From positions 8,486 through 72,485 of the forward strand of contig JASLIL010000018.1 of assembly GCA_030152145.1 (NCBI GenBank): a stretch of DNA of 64,000 bases, read 5' to 3'. Made by a program: the position numbers and the translations under genes. Source of the DNA: Tissierellales bacterium (lineage in GTDB: Bacteria; Bacillota; Clostridia; Tissierellales; JASKZW01). This document shows positions 1 through 9,231 of the stretch, one piece after another (position 1 is the first letter of the stretch; each line of letters starts with the position of its first letter). The notes beneath the pieces were generated by a model that had not been told where the DNA came from, did not search any database, and saw only the letters and a program-made list of their open reading frames with translations.

Positions 1-1
1 T

Positions 2-1690
2 GAATACCTAGCAGACTACTATCAAACAAGAGTTTGGCTAACAGGATTCACAGGTTCAGCAGGTACTGCAGTTGTAACTGAAGATAAGGCTATACTTTGG
101 ACAGATGGTAGATATTTTATTCAGGCAGCTAAAGAACTTGAAGGTTCAGAGTTTGAACTTTATAAGATAGGTATTCCAGGATACCCAACTTATAGTGAAT
201 GGTTAGCAGAAAACTTAGATGATAAGTCTACTATTGGATTTGATGGAAAGAACTTCCCTCAAGCTGGTCTAGATACTCTAAAGGCAGCTATGGGAAGAAA
301 GGAAATCAATTTCAATATAGAAGATGATTTAATAGATCCTATATGGGAAGATAGGCTGGAGGAACCAAAGACAGATGCTTTTGTACATGAGTTAAAGTAC
401 ACAGGTTATTCAGCAAAGGAAAAAATTGAACAGGTGAGAGAGCAACTTAAGAAAAAATCTGCTAGTCACACTGTTATAGGTAGCCTAGATGATATTGCTT
501 GGCTTTATAATATTAGGGGAAGAGATGTAAGCTGTAACCCAGTGGTAATCTCCTATGCTATAGTATCCTTAGATGAGGCCTACCTATTTGTGAATGAAGA
601 AAAGCTAGACCAGGAAGTAAGAAACCATTTAACTCAAAATGGAATTAAAATAGAGGATTATAGTAGGGTAAGAAACTTTTTAGAAGGAATTTCAAAGGAA
701 AGTGTTGTTTACTTAAATCCAAACTTTGTAAATGCTTGGCTTTATGCTGGTATTCCAAGTGACTGCCACATAGTGAAAGGCTTAAACATTACAACAGAAT
801 TAAAGGCTATAAAAAATGAAACAGAGATAAAGAATCAAAAGAATGCCTATATTAGAGATGGAGTTGCCTTGGTTAAATTTTTCCACTGGCTAGATGAAAC
901 TGTTGGAAGAGAAAAGGTAACAGAAGTATCAGCAGCTGATAAGCTAGAGGACTTTAGGCGTGAAGGGGAACTTTTCGTAGAACCTAGTTTCAACACTATA
1001 GCAGGCTACAAGGCCAATGCTGCTATGATGCACTATAGAGCTACTGAAGAAGGTTCAAATGATGAACTTAAGGAAGAAGGTATGCTACTAGTTGACTCAG
1101 GCGGACAATATTTTGATGGTACTACAGATATAACAAGAACTATTATCCTAGGACCTATATCAGAAGAAGAGAAAAAAGACTTCACTTTAACATTTAAATC
1201 ACATACAATGTTATTAGATTCTAAATTCCTTTATGGGTCTACAGGTGAGAGGCTAGATGCAATTTGCCGTTATCCAATGTGGCAGGAAGGTTTAGACTAT
1301 AAGTGTGGCACAGGTCATGGTGTAGGGTATTTCCTAAATGTTCATGAAGGACCTCATAGTATATCACCTAGACCAAATACAACTGTTCTAGAAGAAGGAA
1401 TGATAGTTACCATAGAACCAGGAGTATACAAGGCTGGTCTGCATGGTGTAAGAATAGAGAATGATGTAGTAGTTAGAAAGGCCTTTGAGACAGAGCATGG
1501 AGGACAATTCATGGAATTTGAAGTAATTTCATTTGCTCCAATAGACTTAAGAGGTATAGAGGTTTCAATGTTAAATGAAAAAGAAAAAAAATGGTTAAAT
1601 AACTACCACAAGGCAGTATATGAAAAGCTTGCACCTCACCTAGATAATGAGAGAAAAGCATGGCTTAAAAATGCAACTAGAGAGATTTAG
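2..1690 (+). CDS. Xaa-Pro aminopeptidase, M24B family (5' end outside window)
   Basis: Cytoplasmic metallo-aminopeptidase of the aminopeptidase P/creatinase type, expected to remove N-terminal residues preceding proline. The open frame is already running at base 2, so the N-terminus is cut; 562 residues are visible, close to the roughly 590 usual for the three-domain form. The catalytic M24 part carries the ligands in order: Asp in VDSGG, Asp in TTDITRT, His in GTGHGVGYF, Glu in IEPGVY and Glu in ENDVVV. The preceding part (for example LTGFTGSAGTAVVT and WTDGRYF) fits the two creatinase N-terminal domains. A hairpin terminator follows directly, separating it from the sigma-54 activator. Its role in digesting imported proline-rich peptides is inferred from the neighbours. 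Confidence 0.93.
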   Translation, partial: EYLADYYQTRVWLTGFTGSAGTAVVTEDKAILWTDGRYFIQAAKELEGSEFELYKIGIPGYPTYSEWLAENLDDKSTIGFDGKNFPQAGLDTLKAAMGRKEINFNIEDDLIDPIWEDRLEEPKTDAFVHELKYTGYSAKEKIEQVREQLKKKSASHTVIGSLDDIAWLYNIRGRDVSCNPVVISYAIVSLDEAYLFVNEEKLDQEVRNHLTQNGIKIEDYSRVRNFLEGISKESVVYLNPNFVNAWLYAGIPSDCHIVKGLNITTELKAIKNETEIKNQKNAYIRDGVALVKFFHWLDETVGREKVTEVSAADKLEDFRREGELFVEPSFNTIAGYKANAAMMHYRATEEGSNDELKEEGMLLVDSGGQYFDGTTDITRTIILGPISEEEKKDFTLTFKSHTMLLDSKFLYGSTGERLDAICRYPMWQEGLDYKCGTGHGVGYFLNVHEGPHSISPRPNTTVLEEGMIVTIEPGVYKAGLHGVRIENDVVVRKAFETEHGGQFMEFEVISFAPIDLRGIEVSMLNEKEKKWLNNYHKAVYEKLAPHLDNERKAWLKNATREI

Positions 1691-1700
1691 TTAGGTTGAA

Positions 1701-1732
1701 AAAGATTAGTCTATTAATTTAGGCTAATCTTT
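1701..1732 (+). terminator. Rho-independent terminator-like hairpin after the M24 peptidase
   Basis: The arms AAAGATTAGTCTA and TAGGCTAATCTTT (one G-T pair) form a 13-bp stem with a 6-nt loop just after the stop codon. The T-run is short, so termination may be partial. Confidence 0.6.
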
Positions 1733-1778
1733 ACCTATAACTTTGAAAAAGCTTGCTAGTAAAGGAATGGTGGTTTGA

Positions 1779-3173
1779 TTGGACTACAAAAGCATGATAG
1801 AATTGATGATAAAGCATTTAGACGAAGGTGTTATAGTAATAGATCATGATTTAAAAATCGTCTATTTCAACGAACCTTCAACATCCATTACAGGATATGA
1901 CGTAGATAAAGCTATAGGTAAGGATATATTTGAAGTATTTCCATCCTTAGACAGGAAAAGCAGTATTCTTTGTAAGGCCATACATAGTAAAGAACCTATT
2001 ATTGATTACATACAGAACTATACAAATTGTGTTGGAAAGGAAGTCTCCATTTTAACTTCTACCATACCTATAGTAGAAGAAGGTGAAGTTAAGGGAGCTA
2101 TAGAGATATTTAAAGACCTAACCCATGTCAGGGAATTATCAGAAAAGGTGCTTATGCTACAAAATACTCTATATGAGAAATCAAAAGATCAGGAAATATT
2201 TTTACCCAATGGAACTCAATACACTATTAATGATATAATAAGTAAGAATGAAAGAATGGATGGGCTTAAGGAAAGAGTTCTGAAAATTTCAAATAGTAGC
2301 TCACCAGTATTCGTATATGGAGAGACAGGTACAGGTAAGGAGCTTTTGGTACAGGGAATACACAATTCCAGTATCAGAAGGGAAAAGCCCTTTATAGCAC
2401 AAAACTGTGGGGCCCTACCAGAAAATCTCTTAGAGAGTATTCTTTTTGGAACAGTACAGGGAAGCTTTACTGGAGCCAAGGACAAGCCAGGACTTTTTGA
2501 ACTGGCAGATGGTGGGACATTATTTCTAGATGAAATCAATTCTATGGACATAAACTTACAAACCAAACTTCTTAGGGTTATAGAAAATGGTATAGTAAGA
2601 AGAATTGGTAGCACAGAAACCAAGCATGTAGACGTTAGAATAATAGCAGCATCAAATGTAGAACCAGAATTACTACTAGAAGGAAATAAGTTAAGGGAAG
2701 ACCTATATTACAGACTAAATGTAATATACTTTGAACTACCACCACTAAGGGAAAGAAAGGAAGATATACCCTTACTGGTAAATAAATTTATAGATAAGTG
2801 TAATAAAAAGCTTCATAAAAACATCAATGGTATAAGACCAGAGGTTTTAAGTTTGTTTGTAGAAAGAACTTGGTCAGGTAATGTAAGGGAACTTCAAAAT
2901 GCCATAGAGTCATCCATGAACTTTGCAGAAGGAGACTATATAGAGCTGGAAGATCTAAACCTGCCAAGAGAAAGACAGACAGTAGATTCAGAAGATCTTG
3001 ACTTTGAAAGTCTTGATTTTGATTTAAAGGACGCAGTTGAAAGGTATGAGATGGAAATTATAAAATCTGCCTTGATGAACACTGAAAACAACTGTGCTGC
3101 AGCTGCCAGGAAACTAAATGTTCCAAAGCAGACCCTTCATGGAAAAATCAAACGCTATAAGATAATGTCTTAA
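1779..3173 (+). CDS. Sigma-54-dependent transcriptional activator (PAS / AAA+ / Fis HTH)
   Basis: Enhancer-binding protein that activates RNA polymerase carrying sigma-54. An N-terminal PAS-like sensor covers about residues 1-115. The AAA+ domain follows: Walker A GETGTGKE at 181-188, the sigma-54 contact loop GSFTGA at 228-233 (Ser where Ala is usual), Walker B GGTLFLDEI, and an arginine-finger region around YYRLNV. The C-terminus is a Fis-type helix-turn-helix (NNCAAAARKLNVPKQTLHGKIKRY). The start is TTG at 1779; an internal ATG at 1794 is an alternative. It lies directly upstream of a canonical -24/-12 promoter driving the peptide ABC operon, so that operon is the likely target (inference). 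Architecture resembles RocR-type regulators; the ligand is unknown. Confidence 0.93.
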   Translation: MDYKSMIELMIKHLDEGVIVIDHDLKIVYFNEPSTSITGYDVDKAIGKDIFEVFPSLDRKSSILCKAIHSKEPIIDYIQNYTNCVGKEVSILTSTIPIVEEGEVKGAIEIFKDLTHVRELSEKVLMLQNTLYEKSKDQEIFLPNGTQYTINDIISKNERMDGLKERVLKISNSSSPVFVYGETGTGKELLVQGIHNSSIRREKPFIAQNCGALPENLLESILFGTVQGSFTGAKDKPGLFELADGGTLFLDEINSMDINLQTKLLRVIENGIVRRIGSTETKHVDVRIIAASNVEPELLLEGNKLREDLYYRLNVIYFELPPLRERKEDIPLLVNKFIDKCNKKLHKNINGIRPEVLSLFVERTWSGNVRELQNAIESSMNFAEGDYIELEDLNLPRERQTVDSEDLDFESLDFDLKDAVERYEMEIIKSALMNTENNCAAAARKLNVPKQTLHGKIKRYKIMS

Positions 3174-3204
3174 AAACGAGACGAAAAGTACCAAAAACAA
3201 GACG
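3172..3204 (+). promoter_or_regulatory. Candidate upstream activating sequence: tandem 12-bp repeats
   Basis: AAAAACGAGACG (3172-3183) and AAAAACAAGACG (3193-3204) are near-identical direct repeats exactly 21 bp apart, two helical turns. They begin inside the activator stop codon and end about 50 bp before the -24 element. A shorter AAAAACAAC sits at 3219-3227. Position and phasing fit enhancer sites for the adjacent activator. Confidence 0.5.
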
Positions 3205-3223
3205 GCATTAAGGTTAGCAAAAA

Positions 3224-3254
3224 CAACTTGTGTATTTCACTGACTTACAAGTTG
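3224..3254 (+). promoter_or_regulatory. 8-bp inverted repeat abutting the -24 element
   Basis: CAACTTGT (3224-3231) and ACAAGTTG (3247-3254) are a perfect inverted repeat with a 15-nt spacer; the right arm overlaps the first two bases of the sigma-54 -24 element. It could be an operator or a second activator site. Confidence 0.45.
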
Positions 3255-3268
3255 GCAAGCTAATTGCA
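3253..3268 (+). promoter_or_regulatory. Sigma-54 (-24/-12) promoter of the peptide ABC operon
   Basis: TGGCAAGCTAATTGCA matches the TGGCA-N6-TTGCA consensus with the invariant GG (3254-3255) and GC (3266-3267) at the required spacing. Transcription is predicted near 3279, leaving a leader of about 148 nt before the binding-protein gene. Confidence 0.85.
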
Positions 3269-3426
3269 ATATATATACTGTATAGATACAAACCAAGGAA
3301 TATTTGAATAAGTTAGACTATTCAATATTGTTTGAAGATTACTTTAGTTTGAATTAAGTGAATATTTTAAATCTGTTCACTATTTCAATAAATAAAACAC
3401 TTAAATAATTTTAGGGGGTAGGAAAC

Positions 3427-5193
3427 ATGAAGAAAAGGTACATTGCATTTCTGTTAATCCTAGTTCTATCAATGGGAGTTTTAGCAGGATGTGGCGGAAA
3501 AGACGCTGAAGAACCAGCTAAACCAGAAACAACAGAAGATGGAGAAACAACAGAAGAAACATCAGAAGAAACTGAAGAAATGGACGCAGAGCAAAAGTTC
3601 GTATTTAGTGATAACAGTGCGGTTTTAGGACTTAACCCATTATTAAACACAACTGGTCCAGATAACGGTGCACAAGATATCATTCTTGAAAGTTTAGTTA
3701 AAAAAGTTGCAGACGAAGATGGACAACAATTCTTAAAGCCTGCAGTTGCAGAAAGCTGGGATGTAAGTGAAGATGGAAAAACTTACACATTCCACATAAG
3801 AGAAAATGCTAAATGGCATGATGGAGAACCAATTACAGCAGATGACTTTGTATTTACTTTCAGAACTATGGCTACACCAGCTACTGGTTCAACAAATGCT
3901 TGGTTATTTGATGGTGTTATAGAAAACTTCGCAGAAGCTTTATATAATGATGGAGAAACTCCAGAGTATGACAAGCAACCAGAAGATATTGGAGTAACTG
4001 CTATAGATGAGAAAACAGTTGAATTCCAATTAGAGAGACCATTCTCAGCATTCTTACAATTATTAAATGGTGCTAAACCAGTAAGACAAGATAAGTGGGA
4101 AGAATGGGGAGAAACATATGGTTCATCAGTAGATAAAGTACTTATGAACGGACCTTTCATAGCTACTAGCTGGGACCAAGACGTTCAAATGACTTATGAA
4201 AAGAATCCAGAGTATTGGGATGTAGAAAATATCAAGCTAGACAAAATGGAAAGAAAGGTTCTTAAAGAGCCAGCAACTTCAATCCAAGCACTTATTAGTG
4301 GAGAGATTGACGTAGTAGGAACAAATGATCCAGACTGGCAAGAATTGATAGAAGCTGAAGGAGATAGATTTAGACAAATAATAACTCCAGGTAACGGACC
4401 AGAGTTCTTAGGTTTAAACTGTCAAAATGAATACTTAGCTAACACTAAGATAAGACAAGCACTATCAATATCATATGATAGAGAGAAATACTTAGACGAC
4501 CTAAGACATGGAAAAGGTGAAGCACTTTACTCAATGTGTCCAAAGGTTACTAACGTTGGAGATAAACTATACTCAGAAAGAGTAGATGGCAAAAACCAAA
4601 TTGTTAAAATCTTACAAGAAAAATATCCAGATCCAAAAGCACTTTTAGTAGAAGGATTAAAAGAAGCAGGATTTGATGAAGATCCAGCTAAAATGAAGGT
4701 AAGATATGCTACTCGTGGTACTACAGAGTACTCAAAAAAATCAGCTGAGTGGTTATTGCAAGAATGGCAAGAAAAACTTGGTATGACTATTACTATCGAT
4801 ATGATGGAATGGAATATCATGTGGGATAAAGTGAATGAAGGAGATTATGATATCTCAACAGCTGGATGGGGACCATACTATAATGACCCAGCAGCATTAT
4901 TAGAACTTTATCATCCAGTAGATGGTTACTTCAACTCAACTAAATCAGGTTGGGAAGGGCCAGATGCAGACAAATTTGCTGAGTTACTAGACAAAGCAGG
5001 ACAAACAGTAGATGATCAAGAAAGAGCAGAGATGTTACTTGAAGCAGAAGAATTATTAGTAGGTACAGGAGTTATAATCCCAACATATGCAGGTGAATCA
5101 TCAACATACATCGCTTCATATGTAAAAGGATATTACACAAACCCACATAGTTCATTAGACTATAGCAAGATTTACACTTCAGGTAGACCATAG
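3427..5193 (+). CDS. oppA: Peptide ABC transporter substrate-binding lipoprotein
   Basis: Extracytoplasmic solute-binding protein of family 5 (SBP_bac_5) that captures oligopeptides for the OppBCDF permease. It has a lipoprotein signal with lipobox LAGC and the lipidated Cys at residue 22, then a Thr/Glu-rich acidic linker (about 25-55) that tethers the domain to the membrane. The body shows the family signature around AESWDVSEDGKTYTFHIRENAKWHDG. Length 588 aa is normal. A strong AGGGGG ribosome site precedes ATG. It is the first gene downstream of the sigma-54 promoter and is separated from oppB by a stable hairpin. Peptide specificity cannot be read from sequence; dipeptides are an alternative. 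Confidence 0.92.
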   Translation: MKKRYIAFLLILVLSMGVLAGCGGKDAEEPAKPETTEDGETTEETSEETEEMDAEQKFVFSDNSAVLGLNPLLNTTGPDNGAQDIILESLVKKVADEDGQQFLKPAVAESWDVSEDGKTYTFHIRENAKWHDGEPITADDFVFTFRTMATPATGSTNAWLFDGVIENFAEALYNDGETPEYDKQPEDIGVTAIDEKTVEFQLERPFSAFLQLLNGAKPVRQDKWEEWGETYGSSVDKVLMNGPFIATSWDQDVQMTYEKNPEYWDVENIKLDKMERKVLKEPATSIQALISGEIDVVGTNDPDWQELIEAEGDRFRQIITPGNGPEFLGLNCQNEYLANTKIRQALSISYDREKYLDDLRHGKGEALYSMCPKVTNVGDKLYSERVDGKNQIVKILQEKYPDPKALLVEGLKEAGFDEDPAKMKVRYATRGTTEYSKKSAEWLLQEWQEKLGMTITIDMMEWNIMWDKVNEGDYDISTAGWGPYYNDPAALLELYHPVDGYFNSTKSGWEGPDADKFAELLDKAGQTVDDQERAEMLLEAEELLVGTGVIIPTYAGESSTYIASYVKGYYTNPHSSLDYSKIYTSGRP

Positions 5194-5213
5194 GACATTT
5201 TTATGAACCTAAT

Positions 5214-5242
5214 GGCAAGATGTAGATTATCTACATCTTGCC
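5214..5242 (+). terminator. Stable intercistronic hairpin between oppA and oppB
   Basis: GGCAAGATGTAGA and TCTACATCTTGCC form a perfect 13-bp stem with a TTA loop. Only TTATATAAAA follows rather than a T-run, so it probably acts as a partial terminator or as a 3' end stabiliser that raises oppA over permease expression. Confidence 0.6.
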
Positions 5243-5280
5243 TTATATAAAAGGTTAGCACCAAAGTAAGGAGGAGAAAG

Positions 5281-6210
5281 ATGTTTAAATTTATAGTAAA
5301 AAGAGTATTTTACTCATTAATTACACTATTCCTTATAATTACTGCTACATTCTTTTTAATAGCAGGAGCACCTGGAGATCCAATAGCTGCAAAAGCAGAA
5401 CAAATGCCAGAACAAGCCCAAGCAGTAATAAAGGCAAAATATGGTTTGGATAAGCCCGTGGGTCAAAGATATGTAAAGTACATGAAGGACCTTATCACAA
5501 CAGGAGATTTTGGTGAATCAATAGTATTCACAGGTAAATCAGCTAATGATGTTATTAGAGAAAATGCACCCATATCAGCTAAGATTGGTATAATTGCAGT
5601 TGTATTACAGTTTATTATAGGAGTATTTTTAGGAATGGTTTCAGGATTAAATAGAGGAAAAGTCGGAGACCATGTTATCAGGGTATGTGTTGTATTAGCA
5701 ATTTGTATTCCTGGATTTGTATTCGCAGCATTATTACAATACTTTATAGCATTTAAGTGGAAGTTGCTTCCAGTATTTGGTTGGGGACAACTTAAGCACT
5801 ATGTACTACCAGTATTAGCCTATACTATAGGTGGTATTGCTTCATATACTAAGTATATGAGAAGTAGTATATTGTCAGTAGTAAATGAAGACTACATTAT
5901 CACAGCTAAGGCAAAAGGTTGTTCAAAGAAGAGAATCATTAAAAAGCATATGTTTAGAAACTCAATGATTCCTATTGTAACAATGGTAGGACCTGCTATA
6001 GCGGGTATATTCGGTGGATCATTCGTAATTGAGAATATGTTTGGTATACCAGGATTAGGATCTTACTATATGAAAGCTGTAGGTGACAATGACTATACAA
6101 TGGTTTTAGGATTAACTGTATTCTTTGCAGCGCTTTACGTTGTATCATTAATATTCGTAGACATTGCATATGGAATAGTAGACCCAAGAATCAAGATAGC
6201 AGAAGACTAA
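5281..6210 (+). CDS. oppB: Peptide ABC transporter permease OppB/DppB type
   Basis: Inner membrane permease subunit pairing with OppC. It is 309 aa with about six hydrophobic segments; the first (about 9-30) is followed by the conserved GDPIAAKAE periplasmic region and the binding-protein-dependent transport domain. The EAA-type loop that contacts the ATPase is seen around DYIITAKAKGCSKKRIIKKHMFRNS. The end AYGIVDPRI is typical of DppB/OppB proteins. An AGGAGGAG site lies before ATG. Confidence 0.94.
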   Translation: MFKFIVKRVFYSLITLFLIITATFFLIAGAPGDPIAAKAEQMPEQAQAVIKAKYGLDKPVGQRYVKYMKDLITTGDFGESIVFTGKSANDVIRENAPISAKIGIIAVVLQFIIGVFLGMVSGLNRGKVGDHVIRVCVVLAICIPGFVFAALLQYFIAFKWKLLPVFGWGQLKHYVLPVLAYTIGGIASYTKYMRSSILSVVNEDYIITAKAKGCSKKRIIKKHMFRNSMIPIVTMVGPAIAGIFGGSFVIENMFGIPGLGSYYMKAVGDNDYTMVLGLTVFFAALYVVSLIFVDIAYGIVDPRIKIAED

Positions 6211-6246
6211 AACTATTAGCACACACTTAAGTTAGGAGGTTAATAT

Positions 6247-7185
6247 ATGGCAAATGTGAATGAAAACACAAAAAACATTTCAAAAGATATGTTTAGACGT
6301 GTTGGAGTAGATGAGACAGACTCAGAAAGACTAGATAAACCTTCACTTACATATTGGGCAGACGTTTGGAGAAGGTTTAAGGAAAATAAACTTGCCATGT
6401 TTGGTTTAATTCTATTAACATTAGTTGTAATAACTATATTTGTAGGACCAACATTAGCGGGTAAAGATTATCAATACATGGATGCAAGTAAGAAAAACTT
6501 AAGACCAACGAGTGAACATTGGTTTGGTACAGATGATATGGGTAGAGACCTATTTACAAGGGTTTGCTACGGTGGTAGAATTTCTATATTAATAGGTCTA
6601 CTATGTACTATAGTAATGTTCGTTGTAGGATCTTTATTAGGAGCATTAGCAGGATTAAAAGGTGGGGTTGTAGATAACCTTATAATGAGATTTACAGAGT
6701 TTATAGGTAACTTACCTTACTTGATTATAGTAATAATACTTACTATGGTTATGGGAAGAAGTATCTTCTCACTAGTATTTGCCATGAGTATTTTATCCTG
6801 GGTAGGAACTACTAGGATGGTTAGAGGGCAGATACTACAGTTAAAGGAAATGGATTATATTCAAGCAGCAACGGCTTTAGGAGCTGGAACTGGTAGAATA
6901 ATAATGAAGCATTTACTTCCTAATACGCTGGGAATAATAATGGTAACAATAACAATGTCTGTTCCTGGATTTATATTCAGTGAGGCATTCTTAAGCTTTA
7001 TCGGTCTTGGTGTTAGACCACCAGAGACAAGCTGGGGAGCATTAGCATCCGGTGGTAAAGAAAGACTTATGTTCCATCCACATATTTTATTTTTCCCAAG
7101 TTTGATGATCGTTTTAACTGTATTAGCATTCCACTTAATCGGTGACGGATTATCAGACGCATTGGATCCAAAATTAAGGGAGTAG
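6247..7185 (+). CDS. oppC: Peptide ABC transporter permease OppC/DppC type
   Basis: Second permease subunit, 312 aa. The N-terminal cytoplasmic extension and first membrane helix (WRRFKENKLAMFGLILLTLV) match the OppC_N domain, followed by the HWFGTDDMGRDLFTRVCYGGRIS signature and five further membrane helices. The EAA-like loop is around MDYIQAATALGAGTGRIIMKHLLPN, and the C-terminal GDGLSDALDPKL is diagnostic for this subunit. It lies 36 nt after oppB with a TTAGGAGG ribosome site, and 10 nt before oppD, consistent with one operon. Confidence 0.94.
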   Translation: MANVNENTKNISKDMFRRVGVDETDSERLDKPSLTYWADVWRRFKENKLAMFGLILLTLVVITIFVGPTLAGKDYQYMDASKKNLRPTSEHWFGTDDMGRDLFTRVCYGGRISILIGLLCTIVMFVVGSLLGALAGLKGGVVDNLIMRFTEFIGNLPYLIIVIILTMVMGRSIFSLVFAMSILSWVGTTRMVRGQILQLKEMDYIQAATALGAGTGRIIMKHLLPNTLGIIMVTITMSVPGFIFSEAFLSFIGLGVRPPETSWGALASGGKERLMFHPHILFFPSLMIVLTVLAFHLIGDGLSDALDPKLRE

Positions 7186-7195
7186 GTGAATTGTA

Positions 7196-8242
7196 ATGAC
7201 AAATGAAGATAAAATTTTAGAGATAAATAATCTGCATGTATCATTTAAAACATACGCAGGTATTGTTAAAGCAGTTAGAGGTGTAGACTTCCACTTAAAC
7301 AAGGGGGAAACTCTTGCTATAGTAGGAGAATCTGGTTGTGGTAAGACTGTAACAGCTAAGGCTATAATGGACTTACTTCCAGTAGAGAATACTATTATTA
7401 GTGGAGAAAATGCCTTTGTTAAATTTAGAGGCAAAAATCTTTTACAATTTAAAGAATCAGAGATGGAAGAAATCAGAGGTAAGAGAATATCAATGATATT
7501 CCAAGACCCTATGACTTCTTTGAACCCAACTATGAGAGTTGGAGATCAGATAGCTGAAAGTATCTTCATTCATGAAGAGCTTTCTAAAGAAGATGCTAAA
7601 AAAGCAGCTCTAAAGATGCTTAAATTAGTTAATATACCAAATGCAGAGGAAAGAATGAATCAATATCCATTTGAATTCTCAGGCGGTATGAGACAAAGAG
7701 TTATGATTGCTATAGCACTTGCTTGTAACCCAGAAATACTAATAGCAGATGAACCAACTACTGCTCTAGACGTTACAATTCAAGCGCAAATAATGGAACT
7801 TATAAAAGAGTTACAAATTGAAATGAACACTGGAGTAATACTTGTTACTCACGACCTTGGAGTTGTTGCTAGTGTTGCAGATAGAATTCAGGTAATGTAT
7901 GCTGGTATGATTCTTGAAAGAGGAACTACAGATGAAATATTCTATAGTCCAAGACATCCATACACACATGCCTTATTAAGATCTGTACCAAAACTTACAA
8001 GTACAAAGCAAGAAAGATTATATTCACTTGTAGGTACACCACCAGATTTAACAAATCCACCAAAGGGATGTCCTTTTGCGGCTAGATGTGAATATGCTAT
8101 GCAGGTTTGTAGAGAAGTCCATCCAGAAACAACTCATTTTAGCTCAACTCATGCTTCAGATTGCTGGTTACACCATCAAGATGCAGACCTAAATGGAGTA
8201 CCAGAGGAGCTTTTAGAAAGAGGTGTTGAATATGGAAAATAA
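7196..8242 (+). CDS. oppD: Peptide ABC transporter ATP-binding protein OppD
   Basis: Cytoplasmic ATPase, 348 aa. Walker A GESGCGKT, Q-loop FQDPMTSLNP, signature FSGGMRQR and Walker B ILIADEPTTALD are intact. The C-terminal oligopeptide-transporter extension contains GCPFAARCEYAMQVC and a later Cys; comparable Cys clusters in some OppD/DppD proteins bind an iron-sulfur cluster, but that is not proven here. The 3' end overlaps oppF by 11 nt, indicating translational coupling. Confidence 0.95.
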   Translation: MTNEDKILEINNLHVSFKTYAGIVKAVRGVDFHLNKGETLAIVGESGCGKTVTAKAIMDLLPVENTIISGENAFVKFRGKNLLQFKESEMEEIRGKRISMIFQDPMTSLNPTMRVGDQIAESIFIHEELSKEDAKKAALKMLKLVNIPNAEERMNQYPFEFSGGMRQRVMIAIALACNPEILIADEPTTALDVTIQAQIMELIKELQIEMNTGVILVTHDLGVVASVADRIQVMYAGMILERGTTDEIFYSPRHPYTHALLRSVPKLTSTKQERLYSLVGTPPDLTNPPKGCPFAARCEYAMQVCREVHPETTHFSSTHASDCWLHHQDADLNGVPEELLERGVEYGK

Positions 8243-9221
8243 AGAAAAAGAAGTATTAGTTAGTGTTAAGAATCTGAAAAAATACTTCGAAGTTGGTAGA
8301 AATCTATATGTTCAAGCAGTAGATGATGTTAGCTTTGATATATATAAAGGAGAAACACTAGGACTAGTAGGAGAGTCAGGTTGCGGTAAGACTACTTGTG
8401 GTAAAACTGTAATAGGACTTTATGATGCTACTGAAGGTGAAGTTTTATTTAAGGGTGAAGATGTTCACTCATTAGATAAGAAGGAGAAAAAAGAGTTTAC
8501 TAAAAAAGCTCAAATTATTTTCCAGGACCCTTACGCATCCTTGAACCCAAGAATGACTGTTGGAGATATAATAGGAGAAGGTATAGATATACATCACCTA
8601 GCAGAAGGACAAGAAAGAGAAAATATGATTCTGGATCTTTTAAGAACTGTAGGGCTAAACAAGGAGCATATCTCAAGATTTGCTCATGAGTTCTCAGGTG
8701 GACAAAGACAAAGAATTGGTATTGCTCGTGCCCTAGCTATACAACCAGACTTTATAGTTTGTGATGAGCCTATATCAGCTCTAGACGTATCTATCCAAGC
8801 TCAGGTAGTAAACCTACTTATGGACTTACAAAAGAAACAAGGATTAACATATTTATTTATTGCCCATGACCTATCAATGGTTAAATACATTTCAGACAGA
8901 GTTGGAGTAATGTATTTAGGACAGATGGTAGAGTTAACTACAAGTGATGAATTATATGATAATCCACTACACCCATATACAAAAGCTCTAATGTCAGCTA
9001 TACCAGTAGCAGACCCTAAGATTGAAGAGGAAAAACATAGAATTCCTATTAAGGGAGAGATTCCTTCACCAATCAATCCACCAGCTGGATGTAGGTTTAG
9101 AAAGCGTTGTAAGTATGCAGAGGAAATTTGTAAGACAAATCCAGAGTTTAAAGAACACAAACCAGGCCACTTTGTTGCTTGTCACTTAGTTGGTACAGGT
9201 AAAATAGAAGATAAGTATTAG
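8232..9221 (+). CDS. oppF: Peptide ABC transporter ATP-binding protein OppF
   Basis: Second ATPase of the importer, 329 aa from ATG at 8232. I prefer this start to an in-frame GTG at 8223 because AGAGG at 8219-8223 is well spaced for it. Walker A GESGCGKTT, Q-loop FQDPYASLNP, signature FSGGQRQR and Walker B FIVCDEPISALD are complete. The C-terminal extension holds GCRFRKRCKYAEEIC, parallel to OppD. Only 10 nt separate it from the first amidohydrolase, which is why I place the amidohydrolases in the same operon. Confidence 0.95.
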   Translation: MENKEKEVLVSVKNLKKYFEVGRNLYVQAVDDVSFDIYKGETLGLVGESGCGKTTCGKTVIGLYDATEGEVLFKGEDVHSLDKKEKKEFTKKAQIIFQDPYASLNPRMTVGDIIGEGIDIHHLAEGQERENMILDLLRTVGLNKEHISRFAHEFSGGQRQRIGIARALAIQPDFIVCDEPISALDVSIQAQVVNLLMDLQKKQGLTYLFIAHDLSMVKYISDRVGVMYLGQMVELTTSDELYDNPLHPYTKALMSAIPVADPKIEEEKHRIPIKGEIPSPINPPAGCRFRKRCKYAEEICKTNPEFKEHKPGHFVACHLVGTGKIEDKY

Positions 9222-9231
9222 GAGGTAGTTC

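Noticed and set aside
3219..3227. Third copy of the sigma-54 upstream repeat
   Set aside because: Only nine bases match and the 26-bp offset breaks the two-turn phasing, so I mention it but do not count it.
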